Part shown: one piece after another, positions 49,854 to 57,618 of the stretch | How the letters are laid out: the number at the start of each line of letters is the position of its first letter | Position numbering within the stretch: the first letter of the stretch is position 1 | Notes under the pieces: model-generated | Seen by the model: only the letters and a program-made list of their open reading frames with translations | Databases searched by the model: none | What the model was told of the DNA's origin: nothing | From: UBA2241 sp963777895 | GTDB lineage: Bacteria; Actinomycetota; Thermoleophilia; UBA2241 | Direction of reading: 5' to 3' | Length of the DNA stretch: 64,000 bases | Assembly (NCBI GenBank): GCA_963777895.1 | Contig: CAVZSF010000005.1 | Location: forward strand, 186,001-250,000 | Program-made: the position numbers and the translations under genes

Positions 49854-51674
49854 ATGAGCGCCGTCACCAGCCTTTGTCCGCTTCGCGGTCTGCGGTTCGA
49901 CCTGAGCAACGGGCATGGCACGGAAGAGGAGCTGCCCGTCGAGGCGGCGCGCGCCTTCCTGGGCGGGCGCGGCCTCGGCGCGCTGATCGCGCTGCGCGAG
50001 CGGCTGTACGAGGTCGAGCCGCTCGCGCCCGAGAACCTCCTTGTGTTCGCGCCGGGTCCGCTCACGGGCACCGGCGCCCCGGCCAGCGGCCGCTACAGCG
50101 TCACGAGCCGCTCACCGCTCACCGGCACCGTCTTCGACGGCAACTCCGGGGGCAACTGGGGCAACGCCTTCCGCCACCTGGGCTACGACTACCTGATCGT
50201 GGGCGGGTCCTGCGATGCTCCCTCGTATCTCATCGTCGACGAGCGCGGGGCCGAGCTGCGGCCGGCCGGCGAGCTCTGGGGCCTCGACGTGCCGGCCTCG
50301 CTCACGCGGCTGCGCGAGCTGCACGCGGGCGGCGAGGCCGCCGTCATCGGCCCGGCCGGGGAGCGCGGCGTGCTGTTCGCGTCCATCGTCAACAACCGTG
50401 GCCGGTCGATCGGACGCGGAGGGCTGGGCGCCGTCATGGGGGCCAAGCGCCTCAAGGCGGTAGTGGTGACCGGGGGAGGCGCACGCAAGCCCGTCGTGGC
50501 CGACCCGGACAGGCTGGCGTTCGTCGCCTACGAGGCCGACAAGCTGCTGAAGGCCAACCCGATCACGTCGCAGGCGCTTCCCGAGTTCGGCACCTCGGTG
50601 CTCGTCAATGTGCTCGATCAGGCCGGCGCCCTGCCCACGCGCAACTACAGGGAGTCGCAGTTCGAACACGCGCAGGCGATCTCGGGTGAGGCGCTGCGGC
50701 GCGACTTCGTCCAGCGCCGCAGCGCCTGCCGCGGCTGCGGCATCGGCTGCGCCCGGCGCACTTCGACCGCGGCGGCCTCAGGTGAGGGTCCGGAGTACGA
50801 GACTATCTGGGCGCTTGGCGCCGACTGTGGGGTCGGCGACCTGCGCGCCATCGTCGAGGCCAACTACGCCTGCAATCGCGCCGGCATGGACACCATCACG
50901 ATGGGTTCGACGATCGCCTGCGCCATGGAGCTCGCGGAGGATGACGCCCTGCCGGACGGTCCCCGTTTCGGGGACGCCGCCACCGTCGTCGCTCTGTGCG
51001 AGGCGACCGCGCGCGGCGAGGGTCTCGGCGAGGAGCTCGGGCAGGGTTCGGCGCGCCTGGCGGTGCGGCACGGCCGGCCCGAGCTCAGCATGTCGGTGAA
51101 GGGCCTGGAGATGCCGGCCTACGACCCCAGGGGCATGAAGGCGCAGGGCCTCGCCTACGCCACCTCCAACCGGGGCGGCTGCCATCTGAGGGCGAACATG
51201 CTCGGTCCCGAGATCCTCGGCGTGCCCAAGATGGTCGACCGCTTCGCCACGCTCGGGAAGGCCGGCCTGCTCATCAACCTCCAGAACCTGAACGCGGTGC
51301 TCGACTCGCTGAGCGTCTGCAAGTTCACCGCCTTCGCCATGAAGGAGGACTACTACGCCCGACTGCTGAGCGCCGTGTGGGGCGAGACCGTCGAGCCGCA
51401 GGAGCTGCTCCAGCTGGGCGAGCGCATCTGGAACGCGGAGCGGCTCTTCAACCTGGCCGCCGGGTTTGCCCGCGCCGACGACACCCTGCCGCCGCGCCTC
51501 CTGAGCGAGCCGGTCCAGACTGGGCCCGCGAAAGGCCACGTCGTAGACTTGCCGCCGATGCTGGACGAGTACTACCTATCGCGCGGCTGGGACGGCGACG
51601 GCCGGCCCACGCCGGCAAAGCTGGGGCGGCTGGGGCTCACCGAGCTCGCCGCCGCGGCGGGCGCCGTCTCGTGA
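49854..51674 (+). CDS. aor: Aldehyde ferredoxin oxidoreductase (tungsten or molybdenum)
   Basis: A 606-residue enzyme. The first domain has GGRGLGALIAL and SPLTGTVFDGNSGGNWG for the pterin, and SIGRGGLGAVMGAKRLKAVVV; the cluster ligands are Cys292, Cys295 and Cys299 (CRGCGIGC) with Cys489 (SLSVCKF). GPEYETIWALGADCG is the pterin-binding motif. AOR enzymes interconvert aldehydes and carboxylates with ferredoxin as carrier. It is placed next to IorAB and PaaK, so it could process aryl acetaldehydes formed as side products, or reduce acids to alcohols with another enzyme. Coupled by GTGA overlap to an aldolase gene. Confidence 0.94.
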   Translation: MSAVTSLCPLRGLRFDLSNGHGTEEELPVEAARAFLGGRGLGALIALRERLYEVEPLAPENLLVFAPGPLTGTGAPASGRYSVTSRSPLTGTVFDGNSGGNWGNAFRHLGYDYLIVGGSCDAPSYLIVDERGAELRPAGELWGLDVPASLTRLRELHAGGEAAVIGPAGERGVLFASIVNNRGRSIGRGGLGAVMGAKRLKAVVVTGGGARKPVVADPDRLAFVAYEADKLLKANPITSQALPEFGTSVLVNVLDQAGALPTRNYRESQFEHAQAISGEALRRDFVQRRSACRGCGIGCARRTSTAAASGEGPEYETIWALGADCGVGDLRAIVEANYACNRAGMDTITMGSTIACAMELAEDDALPDGPRFGDAATVVALCEATARGEGLGEELGQGSARLAVRHGRPELSMSVKGLEMPAYDPRGMKAQGLAYATSNRGGCHLRANMLGPEILGVPKMVDRFATLGKAGLLINLQNLNAVLDSLSVCKFTAFAMKEDYYARLLSAVWGETVEPQELLQLGERIWNAERLFNLAAGFARADDTLPPRLLSEPVQTGPAKGHVVDLPPMLDEYYLSRGWDGDGRPTPAKLGRLGLTELAAAAGAVS

Positions 51675-52279
51675 GCTCGGCCGTCGTCGAGCAGTTCGCC
51701 CGCATCGGCCGGGACCTCTTCGTCGCCGGCCTCATCAGCTCCCACGGCGGCAACATGAGCGTGCGCCAGGGCGACCGCATCCTCATCACGCGCCGGGGCT
51801 CGATGCTCGCGCAGCTCGAGGAGCGCGACGTCATTGAGACGGGGCTGGACGAGAACGACGCCAATGTGATGTTGGCCTCGACCGAGATCGGCGTGCATCG
51901 CGCGATCTACCAGGCCACCTCCGCCCTGGCGATCGTCCACACGCACCCGCCCTATGCCATCGCCCAGTCGCTCGTGAAGGACGAGATCGTGCCGGTCGAC
52001 AGCGAGGGCTCCTACCTGCTGCACAAGGTGCCGGTGGTCCAGACCGAGCTGACCGCCGGCTCGAAGGAGGTGGCCGAGGTCTTGCCCCGCTGGCTCAAGG
52101 AGTACGACATCGTCCTCCTGCGCGGCCACGGGCCCTTCGCCATCGGCCACCTGCTCGAAGAGGCCTACCAGCTCACCAGCGTGCTCGAGATGACGTGCCG
52201 CATCCTCACCATCGCCGAGAGCATGGGAGCGGAGGTCAAGGAGTACCGCAAGGGCAGCGACCAGTACAGGAGCTGGTAG
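51671..52279 (+). CDS. Class II aldolase/adducin family protein
   Basis: A 202-residue protein: GLISSHGGNMSVRQGDRILIT, then IVHTHPPYAIAQSL with two metal His, and LRGHGPFAIGHLLEEAY with the third His. The zinc-dependent fuculose/rhamnulose-phosphate aldolase fold is clear. It cleaves or forms C-C bonds of a phospho-sugar acid or an aldehyde product, which would suit a partner for the aldehyde oxidoreductase. GTG start overlaps the aor stop in GTGA. Substrate not known. Confidence 0.88.
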   Translation: MSSAVVEQFARIGRDLFVAGLISSHGGNMSVRQGDRILITRRGSMLAQLEERDVIETGLDENDANVMLASTEIGVHRAIYQATSALAIVHTHPPYAIAQSLVKDEIVPVDSEGSYLLHKVPVVQTELTAGSKEVAEVLPRWLKEYDIVLLRGHGPFAIGHLLEEAYQLTSVLEMTCRILTIAESMGAEVKEYRKGSDQYRSW

Positions 52280-52359
52280 CCCGCCCCAGCGCCCCGGGGT
52301 CGCGGTCGCTGCCGTCGCGCCAGCGCCGCGGGCTGGCGGAAGAGCCTCTCAGCGGCCTG

Positions 52360-54576
52360 CTAGAGCTGCGCGAACAGGTCGCCCAGCCAGCCGAGCAGGC
52401 CGCCGCCTCCGGAGCCGGTGCCTGCGTCGCTGGGCGCGACCATCGCCGCCGCCGCGCCCGTCCCCGTCGGGGTGGGTTTCGGGCTCTTGGTCGGCGTCGG
52501 CGACGGCTTGATGGTCTTGGTCTTGGTCGGCTGCGGCGTGGGCGAGATCGTGATGGTCGTCTTTGGTGACGGGCTGGCGCTGCCGCTGGCGCTCGGCGAG
52601 GGCGACATCGTCGAGTACTTGCCCTTCCAGGGCTTGTAGATCATCGAGACGGACGGGAAGGGCGTCGCCGGGAAGTCGGCCAGGGCGACCTTGTTGAACT
52701 TGCCCCACATGGGGACGCAGTAGGTCGCCCCCTGCACGCCGGGCATCGGATGCAGGTAGTCGTCCGGGTAGCCCATCCACACGGTGGTCACCAGGTTGGG
52801 CGTGTAGCCGCTGTACCAGGCGTCGATGAGGTCGTCGGTCGTGCCCGTCTTGCCGGCGCGAGGCACCGAGACGTAGGCGCTGGTCCCAGCCCCGGTCCCG
52901 CTGGACGCGTTCGCCTGGAGGACCTTGTTGACGGTCGACGCGACGCCGGCCGAGAGCACCCTGCGACCCTTGATCTTGGGCCGCCAGTCGACCTTGCCAC
53001 TCGGCAGGACGACCTTCACGATCGCCTGCGGCGGGTGGTAGATGCCGCCACTGGCCAGCGTGGCGTAGGCAGTGGCGAGCTCGAGCGGGTTGACGACCTC
53101 GGTCCCGAGCGTGATCGACGGGACGGGCTGGAGCGGGCTCGTGATGCCCATCCGCTGCGCCATCTCCACGACCTTCTCGGGACCCACGTCCATGCACAGC
53201 TGGGCGTAGACGCTGTTGTCTGAGCGCAGGGTCGCCTGGAACACGCTGATGCGGCCGGCGGAGCTGTGGTCGTAGGTGTTGACCGTCCAAGGCTTGGCGC
53301 CGGGTCCCATGGGGATGACGGTCGGGCTGTGCGACACGTAGTAGGTGCTCATGGGGTTCATCCCCATGTTCACGGCCGCGGTGAGCACGAACGGTTTCAT
53401 GGCGGAACCCGGCTGGCGGCGCGACTGCCAGGCGAGGTTGAACTTGCGCTTGCTGAAGTCGGTGCCTCCCACCATGGTGCGGATATAGCCCGTCTTCGGG
53501 TCGATCGCCACGAGGGCGCCGGCGGGACTGAAGCCCCAGTTCACGTCGCCGATGGTGGTGTCGATGGAGCTCAAACCGGCTTCTTGCCACGTCATGTCGA
53601 TGCTCGTGTAGACCCGGAGGCCGCCCTCGAACACCTGCTTCGAGCCGTAGTGCTTGATGAGCTGCCGGGTCACGTAATCGACGAAGTAGGCCGCCTTGTC
53701 GTTGTTCTCGTCGAGCGGGTGCTTGTAGACGCCCAGGCTCATCTTCTGCACCGTCGCCGCCCGCTCCGGCGTGATGTAGCCCTCCTGCGCCATGAGGCTG
53801 AGCACCAGGTTGCGCCGCGATTTGGCCTGCTTCGGGTCGGTCGTCGGCGCGTACTGCGAGGGCAGTCGGATGAGGGCGGCCAGCAGCGCCGCCTCCTTGA
53901 GCGTCATGTCCTGCGCGCTCTTGTGGAAGTAGGTGCGGGAGGCCGCCTCCACGCCGTAGGCGCCCGAGCCGAAGTACACGGTGTTGAGGTAGGCGGTGAG
54001 GATGTGGTCCTTGTCCCAGCGGTTCTCGAGCTGGTAGGCGAGCACGGCTTCGCGCAGCTTGCGGGTGATGGACTGCTCGCCGCCGACGTAGGCGTTCTTG
54101 ACGTACTGCGCCGTGATGGTGCTGCCGCCCTGTACGACGGCGCCCGCCTTGAGGTCGGCCACGGCGGCGCGGGCGATGCCGATGATGTCGACGCCGTGGT
54201 GCTCGTAGAAGCGCTGGTCCTCGACCGCGACGGTCGCCTGCTTCATCACCTCGGGGATCTGGTCGCTCTTCACAAGCACGCGGTTCTCGGCGCCGTGAAG
54301 CTCGGCGATGATGTCGCCGTGACGGTCGTAGATGACCGTGTTCACGGCGTTGGCGCGGCGCTGCATATCGTCGATGTTCGGCATGTTGCGTGTCAGCGCG
54401 TAGAGCACGCCGGCGCCCGCCGCGAGGCCGGCGACGATCAGCAGCGCCAGCACGAGCAGGACCCAGCGCACCCAACGCCACGCGCCGCCGCGCCGGCGTT
54501 TCGCCTCGCGCCGGCGGCGCGCCTGGCGCGCGGGCGCGCCCGTGTCGTGTGCCTGGTATTTGGTGTAGTCGGCCAT
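52360..54576 (-). CDS. Bifunctional penicillin-binding protein (PBP1A/ponA-type)
   Basis: A 738-residue protein. A basic cytosolic N terminus and one helix (about 38-65) are followed by the GT51 domain, with catalytic Glu in VAVEDQRFYEHHGVD near residue 120 and QGGSTITAQYVKN, and the transpeptidase domain with SAMK (in QPGSAMKPFVLTA near 393), SDNSVY and KTGTTDD (near 565). A Ser/Thr/Pro/Lys-rich tail (about 655-720) ends in a Gly-rich stretch that may contact the wall. It polymerises and cross-links peptidoglycan. It follows tatC by 39 bases on the same strand. Confidence 0.95.
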   Translation of the reverse strand: MADYTKYQAHDTGAPARQARRRREAKRRRGGAWRWVRWVLLVLALLIVAGLAAGAGVLYALTRNMPNIDDMQRRANAVNTVIYDRHGDIIAELHGAENRVLVKSDQIPEVMKQATVAVEDQRFYEHHGVDIIGIARAAVADLKAGAVVQGGSTITAQYVKNAYVGGEQSITRKLREAVLAYQLENRWDKDHILTAYLNTVYFGSGAYGVEAASRTYFHKSAQDMTLKEAALLAALIRLPSQYAPTTDPKQAKSRRNLVLSLMAQEGYITPERAATVQKMSLGVYKHPLDENNDKAAYFVDYVTRQLIKHYGSKQVFEGGLRVYTSIDMTWQEAGLSSIDTTIGDVNWGFSPAGALVAIDPKTGYIRTMVGGTDFSKRKFNLAWQSRRQPGSAMKPFVLTAAVNMGMNPMSTYYVSHSPTVIPMGPGAKPWTVNTYDHSSAGRISVFQATLRSDNSVYAQLCMDVGPEKVVEMAQRMGITSPLQPVPSITLGTEVVNPLELATAYATLASGGIYHPPQAIVKVVLPSGKVDWRPKIKGRRVLSAGVASTVNKVLQANASSGTGAGTSAYVSVPRAGKTGTTDDLIDAWYSGYTPNLVTTVWMGYPDDYLHPMPGVQGATYCVPMWGKFNKVALADFPATPFPSVSMIYKPWKGKYSTMSPSPSASGSASPSPKTTITISPTPQPTKTKTIKPSPTPTKSPKPTPTGTGAAAAMVAPSDAGTGSGGGGLLGWLGDLFAQL

Positions 54577-54615
54577 GCCGTCGCTCCTACGACCTTCCCT
54601 GACCTCTGTCAGGGC

Positions 54616-55407
54616 TCAAACCGTCGCGCGGCGCAGGTCGTCGTCTGAGGGTCCAGGGTGTTCTTCTTTGGCGCCGGCCGCGGCCTCTCCTTTGGGCTGC
54701 ACAAAGCGGGCCAGCACGATGGAGACCTCGTACAGTATCACCAGCGGTACGAACATCGCTAACATCGAGAAGGCGTCCTGGCTCGGTGTGAGGACGGCGG
54801 CGAGCACGGCGTTGATGAGGATCGCGTAGCGCCGGTTCTTGCGCAGGAACTTGTCGTCGACGACCCCGACCTTGGCAAGCAGGGTGAGGACGACCGGCAT
54901 CTCGAAGGTGAGCCCGAACGCCAGCAGGAAGAGCGCGACGAAGGTGAAGTAGTCGCTGGCCCTGTTCTGGACGTTGAAGTAGGAGCTGTTGAAATTGAGC
55001 AGGAAGTCGAGGCCGCGGGGCAGCACCAGCGCGTAGGCGAAGGCGACGCCGCCGAGGAAGAGGGCGGCGCAGGCAACGACGACGGGCACGAAGTAGCGCT
55101 TCTCGGTGGTGCTGAACGCCGGCCCGACGAAGGCCCAGAACTGGTAGATGAGATAGGGCGAGGCGGCGATCACGCCTACGATCACCCAGACCTTGAGACT
55201 GACCATGAAGGGCTCGGAGGGGCTGAAGGTGGTGATCTGGTCCTTGCCGAACGGCAGGGGCCGAAGCAGCAGGTCGAAGACCCGGTCGTTGAAAATGGCG
55301 GCGAGGGTGACGCCCAGGGTCAGGACGATGACAGAATGGAAGAGGCGTTTGCGCAGCTCGTCGAGGTGCTCGACGAGGGTCAGCTGGGCGTCTGGATCTA
55401 TCGGCAT
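54616..55407 (-). CDS. tatC: Sec-independent protein translocase TatC
   Basis: A 263-residue protein with six helices. TLVEHLDELRKRLFHSVIVL at the N terminus and the SPYLIYQFWAFVGPAF loop are TatC signatures; FELGL-type segments follow in AFGLTFEMPVVL. It binds twin-arginine signal peptides and forms the channel with TatA. It lies 11 bases after tatA in the same unit and its promoter is upstream of tatA. A charged Glu-rich tail ends the protein. Confidence 0.95.
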   Translation of the reverse strand: MPIDPDAQLTLVEHLDELRKRLFHSVIVLTLGVTLAAIFNDRVFDLLLRPLPFGKDQITTFSPSEPFMVSLKVWVIVGVIAASPYLIYQFWAFVGPAFSTTEKRYFVPVVVACAALFLGGVAFAYALVLPRGLDFLLNFNSSYFNVQNRASDYFTFVALFLLAFGLTFEMPVVLTLLAKVGVVDDKFLRKNRRYAILINAVLAAVLTPSQDAFSMLAMFVPLVILYEVSIVLARFVQPKGEAAAGAKEEHPGPSDDDLRRATV

Positions 55408-55418
55408 GCCCGGGAAGC

Positions 55419-55799
55419 TCAGGTCCCGCTTGCGGCCGGCGGTGCTTCGTCGACGACCTCGCCGGTGAGCGCCTCGTCGTCGTGGGCGCCGAGGTCGATC
55501 TTGAGGCCGTCGCGGACATCCTCGACGGGACCCGTAACGACCTTCTTGACGTCGTTGATGGGCTCTGCGACCGTCTTCTTGACGTCGTCGAAGCCGCCGA
55601 CCACCGTCTGTTTGACGTCGTTGACCTCGCGCAGGACCTCGTCCACGCCGAGCTCCTTGGTGACCGACTCGGTCGCCTTCCTGAAGTCGCGCACCGTGCG
55701 GCCCAGCGACCTGCCCATCTCGGGCAGGCGGCTCGGCCCGAAGACGAGCAGGGCGAGGACGAGGATGACGACGATCTCGGCGGGGCCGATGTTCAGCAT
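55419..55799 (-). CDS. tatA: Sec-independent protein translocase TatA/TatB family
   Basis: A 126-residue protein. A short N-terminal helix, IGPAEIVVILVLALLVFGPSRLPEMG, carries the FGP hinge, followed by an amphipathic helix and a long charged tail with KTVAEPINDVKKVV-like repeats. One TatA-type gene with tatC is the minimal Tat system; whether it acts as TatA or TatB is unclear since only one is present here. It is the first gene of the unit tatA-tatC-pbp. Confidence 0.88.
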   Translation of the reverse strand: MLNIGPAEIVVILVLALLVFGPSRLPEMGRSLGRTVRDFRKATESVTKELGVDEVLREVNDVKQTVVGGFDDVKKTVAEPINDVKKVVTGPVEDVRDGLKIDLGAHDDEALTGEVVDEAPPAASGT

Positions 55800-55943
55800 G
55801 GGAGGACGCGGCTCCGGATAGGGTCCAGTCTGGCCAGTGTAGGGACCGCCGCAGGCGAGGTCAACGCGGCCGCACCGCGGACGCCGCGGCCGCCGGCGGG
55901 GCGCGTCGCGCGCGAGAAGCTTACGCGGCTTACGCGGCGCGCC

Positions 55944-55967
55944 GGGCGGCGTCGCGCGACGCCGCCC
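55944..55967. repeat. Perfect 24-bp palindrome
   Basis: GGGCGGCGTCGC is followed directly by its reverse complement GCGACGCCGCCC with no loop. The zero spacing suits a dimeric DNA-binding site more than an RNA hairpin. It lies between the divergent tatA and nuoA genes. Confidence 0.55.
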
Positions 55968-56115
55968 AGGACGCGCCGCGCGGCGGAGCTTGGCGGCGCG
56001 TCCCGGAGCCGGCTGTCTAACCTCGCCGCGGGGCTCTGGACATTCCGTACGAGAGACCAGAAAAAGCGCTGCAAAACGAGCATGCGCGGGGCATGTGGGG
56101 TGGGGCTTGTGTTGG

Positions 56116-56145
56116 TTGCGCTGCTCATTCCCGCTTTGCTACAGT
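56116..56145 (+). promoter_or_regulatory. Candidate promoter of the nuo operon
   Basis: TTGCGC (56116-56121) and TACAGT (56140-56145) are 18 bases apart, with the same hexamers as in the blaI-type promoter. Transcription would start near 56152, giving a leader of about 52 bases before nuoA. Confidence 0.45.
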
Positions 56146-56203
56146 ACGCGGCAGCCGGCTCCCGTCTCACTGCCATGGGCGACGTGCGTGTCCGGCGATC
56201 CGC

Positions 56204-56572
56204 ATGACGAGCGAATATCTCACCAACTGGCTGTACGTCTGGGCGTTCATCGTCGCCGGGGCCGCTCTCGTGGTGCTCATCCTGCTGTTCGCCAAACTGG
56301 TGAACCCGGAGCACCTCAGCCCCGAGAAGCTGAGCCCCTACGAATGCGGCATCCCGCCCGTCGGTACGCCGTGGGCGCCGTTCGCCGTGCGCTACTACGT
56401 CTTCGCGCTCCTCTTCCTCGTGTTCGACGTCGAGGCGGTCTTCCTCTTCCCCTGGGCGCTCACGTTCCGCACGCTGGGCACAGCCGGGTTCGTCGAGATG
56501 ATGTTGTTCATCGTCGTGCTGGCGTGGGGCCTGCTGTACGCGTGGCGCAAGGGGGCCCTCGAGTGGGCTTGA
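56204..56572 (+). CDS. nuoA: NADH-quinone oxidoreductase subunit A
   Basis: A 122-residue three-helix protein with the loop motif KLSPYECGIPPVG (conserved Cys) and FAVRYYVFALLFLVFDVEAVFLFPWAL, the NuoA signature. Part of the proton-pumping membrane arm at the junction with the quinone site. It starts the operon nuoA-B-C-D-H-(IE)-F. The ATG is chosen because hydrophobic sequence starts right after; no strong ribosome site is seen. Confidence 0.95.
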   Translation: MTSEYLTNWLYVWAFIVAGAALVVLILLFAKLVNPEHLSPEKLSPYECGIPPVGTPWAPFAVRYYVFALLFLVFDVEAVFLFPWALTFRTLGTAGFVEMMLFIVVLAWGLLYAWRKGALEWA

Positions 56573-56588
56573 TCGCGACGGTGCCGGC

Positions 56589-57122
56589 TTGAAGGTCAGG
56601 TACCCGAAGCTCGAACATATCGAGCACCCCAACGTAATCACGACGACGGCCGACTTCATCTTCAGCTGGGCTCGCTCAAACTCGGTCTTCCCCTTCACGT
56701 ACGGCCTCGCCTGCTGCGCCATCGAGATGCTCAGCTCGGGCTTCGCGCGCTTCGACGTGGCGCGCTACGGCATGGAGGTCTTCCGGCCGACGCCGCGCCA
56801 GTGCGACCTCATGATCGTGGCCGGTACGGTCAACGAGAAGATGGCGCCCGTCCTGCGCCGTCTCTACGACCAGATGGCCGAGCCGAAGTGGGTCATCGCG
56901 ATGGGCGCCTGCGCGACCAGCGGCGGCCCCTTCTACGACGGCTACAACGTCGTCAACGGCGTGGACAAGATCGTGCCGGTCGACGTGTACATCCCCGGTT
57001 GTCCGCCCCGGCCCGAGGCGCTCTTCCAGGGTCTTCTCGAGCTGCAGAAGAAGATCCAGCAGCACAAGTTCGTGCCCGAGACGCCGGGGACGGCGGTCGA
57101 GGCCGGGAAGGCTGCCGACTGA
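56589..57122 (+). CDS. nuoB: NADH-quinone oxidoreductase subunit B
   Basis: A 177-residue subunit. The N2 cluster ligands are visible: CC in TYGLACCAIEM near residue 41, Cys in MGACATSGG near 106 and Cys in IPGCPPRPEAL near 138. This terminal 4Fe-4S cluster hands electrons to quinone. The TTG start is 16 bases after nuoA. Length and motifs are normal for complex I. Confidence 0.95.
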   Translation: MKVRYPKLEHIEHPNVITTTADFIFSWARSNSVFPFTYGLACCAIEMLSSGFARFDVARYGMEVFRPTPRQCDLMIVAGTVNEKMAPVLRRLYDQMAEPKWVIAMGACATSGGPFYDGYNVVNGVDKIVPVDVYIPGCPPRPEALFQGLLELQKKIQQHKFVPETPGTAVEAGKAAD

Positions 57123-57123
57123 C

Positions 57124-57618
57124 ATGGCGCTCGAGATCGGCTCCTTCAAGCTGACCATGGACGAGATCGCCCTGCGCCTGGACGAGGCGTTCGAGGGCGA
57201 GCTCGAGGACGTGCGCGTGCAGGAGCCGGACACCATCGTCGCCGGGCTCGACCGCACCAAGCTCCTCGACGTGGCGCGCCGTCTGAAGGACCTTCCGCAG
57301 ATCGGCTACGAGACGCTCAACTTCATCGCCGCGGTCGACCACGGCAAGCAGCTCGAGAGCGTGTACCACGTGTACTCGTGGCACACGAACACGTACCTCG
57401 AGCTGCATGTCGCGGTGCCGCGCGGCGCCGCCGAGCTCGACACCGTGACCGGTGTCTGGCCGGCGGCCGACTGGCACGAGCGCGAGGCCTGGGACATGAT
57501 GGGCATCCGCTACCTCGGCCACCCCGACCTGCGCCGCATCCTCCTCAAGGACGACTTCGTCGGGCATCCGCTGCGCAAGGACTACGTCGACCTGGCCGAG
57601 AACCATCCGCATGCCTGA
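57124..57618 (+). CDS. nuoC: NADH-quinone oxidoreductase subunit C
   Basis: A 164-residue subunit of the 30-kDa family. The signature HEREAWDMMGIRYLGHPDLRRIL near residue 118 is present, with FVGHPLRKDYVD at the end. The N terminus is short. It starts one base after the nuoB stop, and its end overlaps nuoD by eight bases. It lines the quinone-module side of the peripheral arm. Confidence 0.94.
   Translation: MALEIGSFKLTMDEIALRLDEAFEGELEDVRVQEPDTIVAGLDRTKLLDVARRLKDLPQIGYETLNFIAAVDHGKQLESVYHVYSWHTNTYLELHVAVPRGAAELDTVTGVWPAADWHEREAWDMMGIRYLGHPDLRRILLKDDFVGHPLRKDYVDLAENHPHA

Larger units (their letters stand above)
55800..56203. other. 404-bp intergenic control region between tatA and nuoA
   Basis: No credible gene is seen. 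A very GC-rich part (about 55860-56000) holds the perfect 24-bp palindrome at 55944-55967 and two copies of GCTTACGCG just before it. From about 56040 the sequence is less GC-rich (GACCAGAAAAAGCGC) and leads to a nuo promoter. A short frame beginning near 56082 reads like a helix but overlaps the promoter and is not accepted. Confidence 0.5.

Noticed and set aside
56082..56206. Short hydrophobic frame upstream of nuoA
   Set aside because: It covers the candidate promoter, has no ribosome site and no family resemblance.
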